From positions 1 to 47,453 of the forward strand of contig CALLAW010000010.1 in the NCBI GenBank assembly GCA_938001865.1: a DNA stretch of 47,453 nt. The letters are read 5' to 3'. Below are positions 6,209-14,437 of the stretch, piece by piece. The notes beneath the pieces were generated by a model, which had not been told where the DNA came from, did no database searches, and saw nothing but the letters and a program-made list of their open reading frames with translations. Both the position numbers and the translations under genes were made by a program. Positions within the stretch are counted from its first letter, which is position 1; each line of letters begins with the position of its first letter. This DNA comes from an uncultured Saprospiraceae bacterium. Lineage in GTDB: Bacteria; Bacteroidota; Bacteroidia; Chitinophagales; Saprospiraceae.

Positions 6209-6637
6209 ATGACGAAGCAAAATCTAAACGTACTCGACACAGCAAGGATCATCATCTATAGATGTCATGAGAAAGGCCTAGAAGTCTTCCTTCTCAACGA
6301 TCACTTACAGACTGATGAAGATATCTGGGGTCTCCCAGAAGCTGATCGTAATAAAATCTTGACTAAACTCAACGATGAAAATGTCATCGAACTCAATCCC
6401 GTAGAGGACGAAAATGGTGTGACAACCAAAACCTATGCGATCGAAGCTGATTGGCACGAGATACCGAGTATAAGAGGTATGATCAAGCATGATGTCAAGC
6501 TAGTCAAGTATGCAATGGAAAAAGGAACATACTTCTGTGTCAAAGAAGCATTCAAGAGAGTACTCCCCGCAGAGTACAAAGCAGTCAAAGAACTCAAAGA
6601 CTTAATCTTAGATCGTAACCTTCTCTTCAACTTATAA
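6209..6637 (+). CDS. Conserved hypothetical protein, Nudix-like N-terminus without Nudix box
   Basis: The 142-residue cytoplasmic protein begins after a few residues with 'DTARIIIYRCHEKGLEVFLL' and then 'DIWGLPE', which resembles the first strands of Nudix hydrolases. The catalytic Nudix box (GX5EX7REUXEEXGU) is absent, and the rest ('WHEIPSIRGMIKHDVKLVKYAMEKGTY') is helical and unfamiliar. I therefore give no enzymatic role. The ATG at 6209 was preferred because the promoter-like box ends at 6180. A TTG at 6188 would add seven residues. The gene ends 34 bases before purC on the same strand. Confidence 0.65.
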   Translation: MTKQNLNVLDTARIIIYRCHEKGLEVFLLNDHLQTDEDIWGLPEADRNKILTKLNDENVIELNPVEDENGVTTKTYAIEADWHEIPSIRGMIKHDVKLVKYAMEKGTYFCVKEAFKRVLPAEYKAVKELKDLILDRNLLFNL

Positions 6638-6671
6638 TCATTATATCAAACGGGAGTAGTAAATTAGCGGA

Positions 6672-7610
6672 ATGAAAAATTCAATTCCAGCGACGTATTT
6701 TCACTTTCCACATCAGACAGACTTTTATAGAGGCAAGGTAAGAGATGTCTACTACTTTGGTGATAAGCTCGCAATGGTAACATCCGATCGCATCTCAGCA
6801 TTTGACCATATACTCAAGCAAGCAATCCCTCAAAAAGGTAAGGTACTCAATGGTATCGCCACACACTTCCTCCGAGCTGCAAGCGACATCGTACCTACAT
6901 GGCTAGAGGCTAGCCCTCACCCCAATGTCTCAATAGGTAAGCTCTGTCAACCTATCATGCTAGAGATGGTGGTAAGAGGCTATCTCGCAGGACACTCATG
7001 GCGAGAGTACACCGCAGGTAAGAGACAGATCTGTGGTGTAACGATGCCTGACGGTATGAAAGAAGGACAAGCATTCCCATCTCCAATCATCACTCCAGCA
7101 ACCAAGGCCGAAGAAGGTCATGATCTCGATATCTCTAAGGAAGAAATCTTATCTCAAGGTATCGTAACTCCCGAGGTACTTGACAAGCTGTATGAGTATA
7201 GCCTTCAACTTTTTTCATTAGGAACTGACTATGCAGCACAGAGAGGACTGATCTTGGTAGACACGAAGTATGAGTTTGGGATGTATCAAGGAGAGATCAC
7301 CCTTATGGATGAGCTCCATACTCCCGATAGTAGCAGATACTATATCAAACAAGGCTACGAAGACAATCTCAAGAATGACCAACCTCAAAAGCAACTCTCT
7401 AAGGAATTTGTCAGGGAGTGGTTGATGGAAAATAACTTCAGAGGACTAGATGGTCAAGTACTTCCAGACCTTCCAGACAGTTTTGTCAAGACAGTGACAG
7501 GGAGATATAGCGAACTCTACCAGATACTCATGGATAAGGAACTTACTCCATATCCAACTGACGATGTACTCTGGGAGATTGAGACCTGTATTAGCGAATA
7601 CTTCAAATAA
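6672..7610 (+). CDS. purC: Phosphoribosylaminoimidazole-succinocarboxamide synthase
   Basis: SAICAR synthetase joins CAIR and L-aspartate with ATP in purine synthesis. The 312-residue protein is the longer form common in Bacteroidota and eukaryotes. Family segments are 'YRGKVRDVYYFGDKLAMVTSDRIS' (nucleotide-binding N-terminal part), 'IPQKGKVLN', 'MVVRGYLAGHSWREY', 'ITPATKAEEGHD' (substrate loop) and 'GLILVDTKYEFG'. It is cytoplasmic. purN, another purine gene, is encoded far away at 20984-21580, so purine genes are scattered here. No attenuator or purine riboswitch is visible upstream. Confidence 0.96.
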   Translation: MKNSIPATYFHFPHQTDFYRGKVRDVYYFGDKLAMVTSDRISAFDHILKQAIPQKGKVLNGIATHFLRAASDIVPTWLEASPHPNVSIGKLCQPIMLEMVVRGYLAGHSWREYTAGKRQICGVTMPDGMKEGQAFPSPIITPATKAEEGHDLDISKEEILSQGIVTPEVLDKLYEYSLQLFSLGTDYAAQRGLILVDTKYEFGMYQGEITLMDELHTPDSSRYYIKQGYEDNLKNDQPQKQLSKEFVREWLMENNFRGLDGQVLPDLPDSFVKTVTGRYSELYQILMDKELTPYPTDDVLWEIETCISEYFK

Positions 7611-7761
7611 AACGACCTACCAATAGGTACTTAGGACAATTATCTACAGTTTCATTCTAGATCATATTTGGATAGAGTATTGATCAGAGTTACTTGCGAT
7701 CTGTAGATGAGACGCCTCTCATAGATGAGATATCTCAGATCACAGGCGACTGTTGAGCATT
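7611..7761. other. Intergenic stretch with small palindromes, no gene
   Basis: No credible coding frame is seen between the purC stop and the 15-base inverted repeat. The stretch contains two short self-complementary elements in tandem, ATGAGA-cgcc-TCTCAT and GAGATATCTC, around 7706-7736. No tRNA or known RNA motif is recognised. Confidence 0.4.
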
Positions 7762-7839
7762 GTATTGGTTCAGTCTGGAGGAGATTGCAGTAGGTACTCA
7801 TAGGAGAGAGCTCTCTACTTATCGAGACTGAACCAATAC
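7762..7839. repeat. 15-base perfect inverted repeat between convergent genes
   Basis: GTATTGGTTCAGTCT (7762-7776) pairs perfectly with AGACTGAACCAATAC (7825-7839). The 48-base interior holds a further self-complementary 12-mer (AGAGAGCTCTCT, 7805-7816). It lies between the convergent purC and prohibitin genes, so a two-way terminator is the simplest role, although no T run follows on either strand. Confidence 0.6.
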
Positions 7840-7850
7840 GTTACTTACGA

Positions 7851-8696
7851 TTATTTATCTCCAAGGATGATAGGCATACCACCATCTCCACCACCGACGA
7901 TAACTACCTTAGCGTTAGGAGATTTAGCAAGTTCGAGAGTTGCTTCGATTCCTTTCTCGGTTAAGATCTTGTCAGTGAGAGATTGGCTCAGTATCCGATT
8001 TGACTCAGCCTTAGCTGTTGCTTCGATTATCTTTCTCTCTGCTTCTGCTCTTTCCTTGTCTAATCTAAACTCATACTGGAATGCCTCCTGCTCTGTTTCG
8101 AGCTTAAGTTCGATGGCATCTCTCAACTTAGCTGGTAACTCGACAGACCTGATCAATACTGCATCGAGATTGACATACTTGGCTTGTACTGACTTGAGAG
8201 TCCGTTGGTATATTTCATCCTGAATCGCTTCACGCTGAGTACTATAGAGCTCTTCCGGAAGATACTTGCCGATCACTTCTCTTGTAGCAGATCTGATCTC
8301 TGGTTTGATTATTCTCTCTAGGTAATCACTCCCTATCTCATCATGGAGGTATCCTATCTGACTAGCTTGTGGGTTGTAACGATAAGAGAGTTCTACCTGG
8401 ATAGACAGACCATTCTTGGAGAGGACTTCCATCTTCTCAAATCCTTCGTTGATCCTGACATCGTAGACGATGAGTTCATTCCATGGTGCCACGACGTGGA
8501 ATCCTTGATCGTAGACTTTATCTTTGTTGATCCCTCCTGCAAATCTTTTGAACATTACACCTTTTTTCCCTGGAGGGATAGTGATAAATGTCGTACTACT
8601 CAAGATCGAGAAGATAAAGATGACTGCAAATGCGATGAAGACATACTTCATGAGATTACCTGGTATATTGACCTGTGGTCTTTGATTAGTTGCCAT
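7851..8696 (-). CDS. Prohibitin-like SPFH/Band 7 membrane protein
   Basis: The 281-residue protein has a short polar N-terminus and one membrane segment (about residues 17-34). An SPFH/Band 7 domain (about 37-220) reads 'TIPPGKKGVMFKRFAGG', 'YDQGFHVVAPWNELIVYDVR' and 'LSIQVELSYRYNP', which is prohibitin-like. A Glu/Lys/Ala-rich coiled coil (about 195-255) and a Gly-rich end follow. Prohibitins form large rings that scaffold membrane proteins and regulate FtsH-type proteolysis. No FtsH or NfeD partner is adjacent here. The N-terminal 'MATNQRPQVNIPG' looks natural as a start. It faces purC convergently. Confidence 0.92.
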   Translation of the reverse strand: MATNQRPQVNIPGNLMKYVFIAFAVIFIFSILSSTTFITIPPGKKGVMFKRFAGGINKDKVYDQGFHVVAPWNELIVYDVRINEGFEKMEVLSKNGLSIQVELSYRYNPQASQIGYLHDEIGSDYLERIIKPEIRSATREVIGKYLPEELYSTQREAIQDEIYQRTLKSVQAKYVNLDAVLIRSVELPAKLRDAIELKLETEQEAFQYEFRLDKERAEAERKIIEATAKAESNRILSQSLTDKILTEKGIEATLELAKSPNAKVVIVGGGDGGMPIILGDK

Positions 8697-8782
8697 TAAG
8701 CGGATGTTTTGATGTGAACAGAATAATTAATTGTGTACAATTAGACAATTATACTACAATTCCAACAAAAGAAAGATTTTCA

Positions 8783-9727
8783 TTATTCGATGAAAGATTG
8801 CATTTTTTCTACAATTCTCTGACTTTGGATATCATTCATGCATTTGAAGTGACCTTTGGGACATTGATTATACCCAATCTTGGAGCAAGGACGGCATGAG
8901 AGATTTTCATTTTCTATGATGTGGTATTGACTGTTATCTACATATGGATACATGCCCAACTGAGGTACTGTATTGCCCCACACTGTGACCATCGGGATAT
9001 GGAGTGCAGCACCGATATGCATGAGTCCAGTATCTGGGGTCACTAATAACCTTCCATGTGAGAGTATGATAGCACTCTCTGTCAGAGAGACCTTTCCGGC
9101 AAGGTTGACAATGTCATGATGAGATGATTGCTCGACGATATGATCGCCTTGTTGCCCATCTGCGGGTCCTCCGAGTAGGACGACTTGACCATGCGATGCA
9201 TTGCATACCTCGATGAGCTTACTTAGAGGTATCCGCTTAGTGTAGTGAGCAGCACCGATAGCGATACAAGTGTAGTCTGACTTGAGATGATACTGCCCTT
9301 GTAAGTCTGAGTAGAGTGCAGTCGCTTGTCGAGGCAAGAAGTAGTCAAGTCCTTGACCATCATTATTGATCGGGAGATCACCACATGCTGATAGATATCG
9401 ATCTACGATATGCAGGTCTGGTAATTTATTGATTTTTAGCTTGACTAGCAACCACTTCTGCCAGTTGAGTTTATTGACTCGAGTGGTAGGCACTCCAAGT
9501 CTGAGACTGATGATGCGGCTTCTCAGATTGTTGTGAAGGTCGATCACCAGATCAAAATCTTGCGACCGTAACTGTGCTATCGTCTTACTCAACTTATCAT
9601 CTAAGAGGTGTACTTGATCGAGATATGGATTATCCTGATGTACTTGACCGTAATTGTGTTTACATAGAGTATGTACCTCTGCACTCAACTGGAGCTTGAG
9701 ACACCTCAGCACAGGGGTAGTCAGCAC
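8783..9727 (-). CDS. Glycosyltransferase family 9 (heptosyltransferase-like)
   Basis: The product matches GT9 enzymes that add heptose or related sugars in lipopolysaccharide core synthesis. Segments seen are 'FDLVIDLHNNLRSRIIS', 'VVLLGGPADGQQGD' and the nucleotide-sugar site 'VTPDTGLMHIGAALHIP'. A C-terminal Cys-rich stretch follows ('CRPCSKIGYNQCPKGHFKCM'), typical of Bacteroidota members. The coordinates use the first standard start, a GTG at 9725-9727. The conserved N-terminus ('KILVIRFSSIGDIVLTTP') continues in frame upstream to about 9769, with no ATG, GTG or TTG before it. The true start may be an ATA at 9776-9778, overlapping the stop of the upstream gene. Confidence 0.88.
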   Translation of the reverse strand: MLTTPVLRCLKLQLSAEVHTLCKHNYGQVHQDNPYLDQVHLLDDKLSKTIAQLRSQDFDLVIDLHNNLRSRIISLRLGVPTTRVNKLNWQKWLLVKLKINKLPDLHIVDRYLSACGDLPINNDGQGLDYFLPRQATALYSDLQGQYHLKSDYTCIAIGAAHYTKRIPLSKLIEVCNASHGQVVLLGGPADGQQGDHIVEQSSHHDIVNLAGKVSLTESAIILSHGRLLVTPDTGLMHIGAALHIPMVTVWGNTVPQLGMYPYVDNSQYHIIENENLSCRPCSKIGYNQCPKGHFKCMNDIQSQRIVEKMQSFIE

Positions 9728-9774
9728 GATATCCCCTATCGAACTGAACCGTATTACTAATATCTTGAGCTTAT

Positions 9775-12700
9775 CTATTGGACTACTAATCTGGTCAATG
9801 CGATCAATTGATTACCTCTCACTACACGGACTGCATAGATACCAGCTGATTGGTCACTGATATCAATCGAGAGTGTCTCTTGTCCAAGAGTCTCCATCGT
9901 CTTGACTATCCTCCCATGAGGATCGATGATCTGCACGTGAGTCCCACTCCTCAATCCTTGTCCACTAATCTCAGTAAGTGTAGATGCTGGATTAGGAGTA
10001 GCAATGATCTGATCTATGACTGATTCGAGGTCTTCTGTATCTACATAGAGATCTCTGATCCCATTGGAAAACCATACTCCCCACCTAGCACTACTGATGA
10101 AGATATCTTCACTATTGGGTACTGAGCTGATCTTATCAGCATTGAGAGAGAGTATCCCTAGATCTAATCCAAACAACCAAGGATTGTCATAGATGATCCG
10201 ACTATCATCAGTAGAGTAGTTAGCCCACGCAAGATCTGCCAGCTCTGTGATGACATTGTATGTAGTCGTCTCTATATTATATCCAGCGAGAGCATTGAGG
10301 TTACCTTCTAAGACATCAAATGCGATGATATATGGAGAGTTCTTAGCGAATGTAGGATTACCTATACTTGTATCTTCGGGTAGCCCTGTGAAGAGCTTAC
10401 CGATATTGCCACTTGCTACTGTATTGGTACTTCTATTGTACACATCGATGATGCCAATATCCCAGTATGTAATATCTCCTGAGTTACCATTAATCGTATT
10501 GTTAGCATCATAGATGATGGCCTGTCCTGTGATATCAAACTCCATCGCATCGGCATAGTTGACATCACCAGTGGATACCCCCTCAGAGAATGTAGGGTTG
10601 AATAACTCAAATGCTGTCGTCTCTCCAGTGCCAAATTCAAAGACGTAGATAAATGGTTCGAGTTCGTCAGCCAAAGCAGCTAAGCGTTGACCATCCTTCG
10701 ATACGATGACATTTCTCCAGATAGGTTGATCATCAAAGACATTGACATCGTATACTCCTTCTCCCCAATCAATATCTATCCTATAGATCTGATTATCTCC
10801 ACCAACAAACATGATCAGCGATCCATCATCAGTGACGCTTGGCTTGCTGAGTACACCATTGAGTCCATCAAATGGATCTACGATTGCAGTACCATCGACT
10901 CCTGATAATTTCAAGGTAGAGAAGTCAGTCGCCGCATGGAGGATAAATTCTTCGCCATCATTGCTCTCGGCGTCATTCTGATATGTACCACCACCATTAC
11001 TGCCGATACCTACCTCATCAAATGCTGTATTGGCAGCAGCTACTACGCTTGCATTACCGATATCTTCGGCAGCTCTGACGACTGCATTACGACAATCGAC
11101 AAACTGGGATGAACGAGTAAGGTATGTGGTAAGTGCTCTGTAATAGACATTCTCTGCTGTCTCTTTACCCACCGCTGTTGCAAATTTGAAGAATGCAAAA
11201 TTAGGGATTCCACTATTGATATGTACTCCTCCATTATCTTGACTTCCAGTGAACCTCTCATTGTAGTGTCGTGGCTGCCAACCAGAGTTATAATCATTGG
11301 TGTTAGCTCCATTATGAGGATCTTGGAGTGATCTCAATGCTCCCGATGGAAATGCCGAAGCATTGACGACATCCTCTCCGATTAGCCAATCATCTCTATC
11401 AATCATCGCCCCAAAGATATCTGCAAAAGACTCGTTGAGAGCACCAGACTCACCTTGATACTCTAGATTAGCAGTATTCTGGATCACACCATGAGAGAGT
11501 TCATGACCAGCTACGTCCAACCCTCTTCCAAGTGGCTTGAATGCAGAATCTCCATTGCCATAAAACATGGCAACACCATTCCAAAATGCATTACCCATAG
11601 AGCTACCATCTCTGTCCGATACATTGACTATAGAGATGATGTTACCTCCATTATCGTCTATGGCATTCCTTCCAAATTTGTTGTTGAAATATTCGTATGC
11701 CAAGCCCCCATTGTAATGCGCTGAGATTTCTGTTTGCTTATTAGACCAGTTATTATTGGTCACTGATACGTGATCATAATTAAAGTCATCATTCTGTGGC
11801 GAGGTATCGAATGCGTCGATCGTCCAGATCACACCGACTGGTTCATTGGGCATAGATGATTGTGCATCGTTATACATTTCCCTAGAGGCATCGAGCAAGT
11901 AATGCCTTGTCCCTACCTCGTAAGTATTGAATGTCCGTCCAAGTCCAAATAAATCATTCCCAGACGAGACATCAGCACCATCTAGAGAGACCATGGACGC
12001 CTTATCTATACAGGTATGATGACAAGACTCGTTATCAACTCCATGATTATGAAACTTACACATCCCCGTCTGACTCTTGATAATCTCTCCCGTCGCCGAT
12101 ACAAACACCTCTAAGAGGTTATCTATCGTCGGGTATACTCTCACATGATACGCTTGGACTAGTGACTGATCATCTCTTGGATAGTAGATCTTATCGATCT
12201 GTATCTGCTTACCATTGATGAGGAGGAGTTCCTGTCCTGAGAGATCCTTGAGATCACCTACCTCTGCGATTACGAGGTCTGATATCTCACTCTCAGTAAG
12301 CCCATCGATAAGTGCAGGTAGTGGATAATCATCAGGGACTAAGTCAGACTGGATGTATACCTTACCCGCCTGATCTACGTGTAAGATCGACTCACTTCCG
12401 TAAATGTGATGTCCATATTTAGTCTGGCTAAATCTATGATGTGTATGACCAAGATCATCCTCCCATGTCTCTATTAACTGTGCCTCTGATGACAATGATG
12501 CTACTTGAGTCGCTTCACTATAGTCGTGCATCAATCCACCAAAGTTAGCTCTCTGCGAAGAGCCTACTGATGATTTGATATATTTCGGTCCTCCATACTT
12601 ATTGAGCCCAGTCTGATGATATGTACCTTTGAGCTTGAGTGATTGGTATGCTCTTGGTTGGAGTGCTTTGATCAAGTCAGACTCCTGTGTAGATGCCTCT

Positions 12701-12852
12701 TGAGTGACTGCACGAGATAATATTTTGGACTTGGCTCTTTGGTCTTCTGTTATCTCTGATTGAGTGGTAGACTTGACTACTTTGAACTGAGCAGAGAGCT
12801 CAGAGTGTGTAATCGTTAAGAGTACGATGATTGCTATGATAGAGTTACGCAT
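9775..12852 (-). CDS. Secreted M4 (thermolysin-family) metallopeptidase with type IX sorting domain
   Basis: The 1025-residue exported protease has a signal peptide (1-21), FTP/PepSY-type propeptide regions (about 50-260) and the M4 catalytic domain. Zinc ligands are H450 and H454 in HELSH and E474 in 'ALNESFAD', with E451 as the base and H543 in 'DNGGVHINSG' as the transition-state His. After about residue 625 comes a propeller-like region ('SLIMFVGGDNQIYRIDI' and similar repeats). The C-terminal 80 residues ('TPNPAS', 'IDPHGRIVKT', 'GIYAVRVV') are a type IX sorting domain, so the enzyme should cross the outer membrane and be anchored or released. Its stop overlaps the in-frame extension of the glycosyltransferase gene. 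Confidence 0.95.
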   Translation of the reverse strand: MRNSIIAIIVLLTITHSELSAQFKVVKSTTQSEITEDQRAKSKILSRAVTQEASTQESDLIKALQPRAYQSLKLKGTYHQTGLNKYGGPKYIKSSVGSSQRANFGGLMHDYSEATQVASLSSEAQLIETWEDDLGHTHHRFSQTKYGHHIYGSESILHVDQAGKVYIQSDLVPDDYPLPALIDGLTESEISDLVIAEVGDLKDLSGQELLLINGKQIQIDKIYYPRDDQSLVQAYHVRVYPTIDNLLEVFVSATGEIIKSQTGMCKFHNHGVDNESCHHTCIDKASMVSLDGADVSSGNDLFGLGRTFNTYEVGTRHYLLDASREMYNDAQSSMPNEPVGVIWTIDAFDTSPQNDDFNYDHVSVTNNNWSNKQTEISAHYNGGLAYEYFNNKFGRNAIDDNGGNIISIVNVSDRDGSSMGNAFWNGVAMFYGNGDSAFKPLGRGLDVAGHELSHGVIQNTANLEYQGESGALNESFADIFGAMIDRDDWLIGEDVVNASAFPSGALRSLQDPHNGANTNDYNSGWQPRHYNERFTGSQDNGGVHINSGIPNFAFFKFATAVGKETAENVYYRALTTYLTRSSQFVDCRNAVVRAAEDIGNASVVAAANTAFDEVGIGSNGGGTYQNDAESNDGEEFILHAATDFSTLKLSGVDGTAIVDPFDGLNGVLSKPSVTDDGSLIMFVGGDNQIYRIDIDWGEGVYDVNVFDDQPIWRNVIVSKDGQRLAALADELEPFIYVFEFGTGETTAFELFNPTFSEGVSTGDVNYADAMEFDITGQAIIYDANNTINGNSGDITYWDIGIIDVYNRSTNTVASGNIGKLFTGLPEDTSIGNPTFAKNSPYIIAFDVLEGNLNALAGYNIETTTYNVITELADLAWANYSTDDSRIIYDNPWLFGLDLGILSLNADKISSVPNSEDIFISSARWGVWFSNGIRDLYVDTEDLESVIDQIIATPNPASTLTEISGQGLRSGTHVQIIDPHGRIVKTMETLGQETLSIDISDQSAGIYAVRVVRGNQLIALTRLVVQ

Positions 12853-13008
12853 AGGTGCTATGATTAATGATGTTATGGCTAATTTTTCTAGAATTATAAT
12901 AATCAGAGTTCAGTTCAACTCTAAGGTTTGCAGAAGCATAAGTGTGATAGACGAGACAGCAAGATGCAATTAAGCAGAGCTCTTGATTATGCCTGTACTC
13001 TCGACATA

Positions 13009-13491
13009 CTACATGTCCACACCTAGGTTGTGTCTTTTCATGGTTTTCATGAAGTTACGGTAGTACGTATCAAGGTTGTCAGGCATGTCTTTATTCATCC
13101 CTCCCCAAGCAAGTTTCTTCTTGCGATCGCCAACCTCTACGATGATAAAGTATGTCATATTCCCTGGATCATTGAGTTCCATCCTATCAAATCCAAGTGT
13201 ATTGAAGTTGGAGAAGAACTGACCAGCAAGATTCTCATCTAGGGGCTTGAGTTCTTCATATCCATCACGATCCAGTCCCTTGTAGAGTCTTCCATCTTCA
13301 TAGAGCTTATACTTGGTAGTCTTACCAGCGAACCCACCAGAACTGCCAAATATCATAGCAACATCATCACTTAATGCGAGGCCGGCTGCATCAGATCCAT
13401 CTTGAGATTTGTCCTTTTGGGATTTGCATCCAAATGCGATTGCGGAAACGATTAGAATCGATAATGAGACGAGGATAAGCTTGACTGACAT
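13009..13491 (-). CDS. Putative lipoprotein, unknown function
   Basis: The 160-residue product has a lipoprotein signal ending in 'AIAFGC' (Cys22), followed by an Asp/Ser/Lys-rich linker. The compact domain starts with 'VAMIFGSSGGFAGKTTKYKLYEDGRLYKG' and ends in 'LDTYYRNFMKTMKRHNL'. Similar small lipoproteins in Bacteroidota carry this 'GGGFTG...Y.L..DG.L.K' pattern, but no function is known to me. I chose the Met at 13489-13491, since it places the hydrophobic signal immediately after 'MSVK'. The longer frame to 13536 adds polar residues not suited to a signal. Confidence 0.75.
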   Translation of the reverse strand: MSVKLILVSLSILIVSAIAFGCKSQKDKSQDGSDAAGLALSDDVAMIFGSSGGFAGKTTKYKLYEDGRLYKGLDRDGYEELKPLDENLAGQFFSNFNTLGFDRMELNDPGNMTYFIIVEVGDRKKKLAWGGMNKDMPDNLDTYYRNFMKTMKRHNLGVDM

Positions 13492-13714
13492 GAGGTAATT
13501 GTTTTCGGAGAACTGAGGTAAATAATTAGAGTGCATAAAACTAAGATGTTCTGATCAATAAAAATAGCGTATAATCCTAATATGACTGCTATTCTTTGAC
13601 AAAATTGGCAAAATACTAACTGAATCTGTTAATAATCTATTAAATGACAACATGAAACAATCACAATGGATTATCTTACAGACTGATTTGATTTTTAATT
13701 CTAAATTTTAATAA

Positions 13715-14242
13715 ATGAAAAAGGTATTATTTTTATTCTCTTTCCTGCTTGTAGCGGGTATGATGACTGCTCAGACTGCTGAGACAGCTGGTAAGAAATC
13801 TTGTGCTAAATCATGTGCTAAGTCTTGTACTAAAGGTGCAAAGACTGCTGCTACTGATGCAATTAAGGTTAACGATGGTCAGGTAGCTGCACTTATCGCT
13901 GAGGCTGATGCACTCGCTGCATCTGATGAGTCAGTTGAGAGAAGAGAGTGTGCTACTTCAGGTAAGGTATCTTACTTCCAGAAGTCAGTATGCGCTACTT
14001 CTGGTAAAGTCTCATCTAATGAAGTTCAGTATTGTACTACTTCTAAGGCATTTGTCAATGTGGCTCCATCTACAATGGCTGCTGATGCAGAAACTAAGGT
14101 AATCCAAGTATCTGACAAGGCTGCGAAGTCTGGTGCTGCGAAGTCTGGTGCTGCGAAGCCAGCATGCTCAGCGAGCAAGAAGCAATGTAGCAAGACTTGT
14201 ACTAAAGGTGCAAAATCAGAGACTAGCACTAAAGAAATGTAA
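13715..14242 (+). CDS. Secreted Cys-rich repeat protein
   Basis: The 175-residue product has a signal peptide (1-19, '...MMTAQ'). Three composition-biased parts follow. First is a basic Cys repeat, 'KSCAKSCAKSCTKGAK' (about 28-43). Second is a central domain with three similar C-x-T/S-S/T-x-K units ('ECATSGKVSYFQKS', 'VCATSGKVSSNEV', 'YCTTSKAFVNV'). Third is an Ala/Ser/Lys tail that repeats 'AAKSG' and ends with a second 'SCTKGAK'-like element. The spaced Cys and Lys suggest metal binding or disulfide cross-linking in the envelope. The family is not one I can name. The strong terminator after the gene and its stand-alone position suggest abundant, independent expression. Confidence 0.78.
   Translation: MKKVLFLFSFLLVAGMMTAQTAETAGKKSCAKSCAKSCTKGAKTAATDAIKVNDGQVAALIAEADALAASDESVERRECATSGKVSYFQKSVCATSGKVSSNEVQYCTTSKAFVNVAPSTMAADAETKVIQVSDKAAKSGAAKSGAAKPACSASKKQCSKTCTKGAKSETSTKEM
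14120..14158 (+). repeat. 15-base in-frame tandem repeat
   Basis: GCTGCGAAGTCTGGT occurs twice in full and then partly (14120-14134, 14135-14149, 14150-14158), encoding repeated AAKSG in the Cys-rich secreted protein. In-frame repeats like this can vary in copy number between strains. Confidence 0.85.
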
Positions 14243-14283
14243 ACATTCTCATCTCAGATAATGAGGTGTCAAGTAAAATGCAG

Positions 14284-14320
14284 AAAGCCCATCACGCATG
14301 TCGTGATGGGCTTTTTTTTT
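14284..14320 (+). terminator. Strong Rho-independent terminator
   Basis: AAAGCCCATCACG (14284-14296) pairs perfectly with CGTGATGGGCTTT (14302-14314) around a 5-base loop, and the T run reaches 14320. It ends the Cys-rich protein gene. On the other strand the A run could also serve the 14438-16744 gene. Confidence 0.95.
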
Positions 14321-14437
14321 ATCCTTATTACTACTCAAAAACTCTCAGGGAAGATTAATGTAATGATACTTATCTCTTAGAGAAAATCTACGCTACCATT
14401 TCAAGACTGCTTCATTTTTACTATTCTTGATCACACT

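Noticed and set aside
7762-7839. 15-base inverted repeat as an attC site or insertion-sequence ends
   Set aside because: The orientation is GTT...AAC, the interior is only 48 bases with no transposase, and no target duplication is visible.
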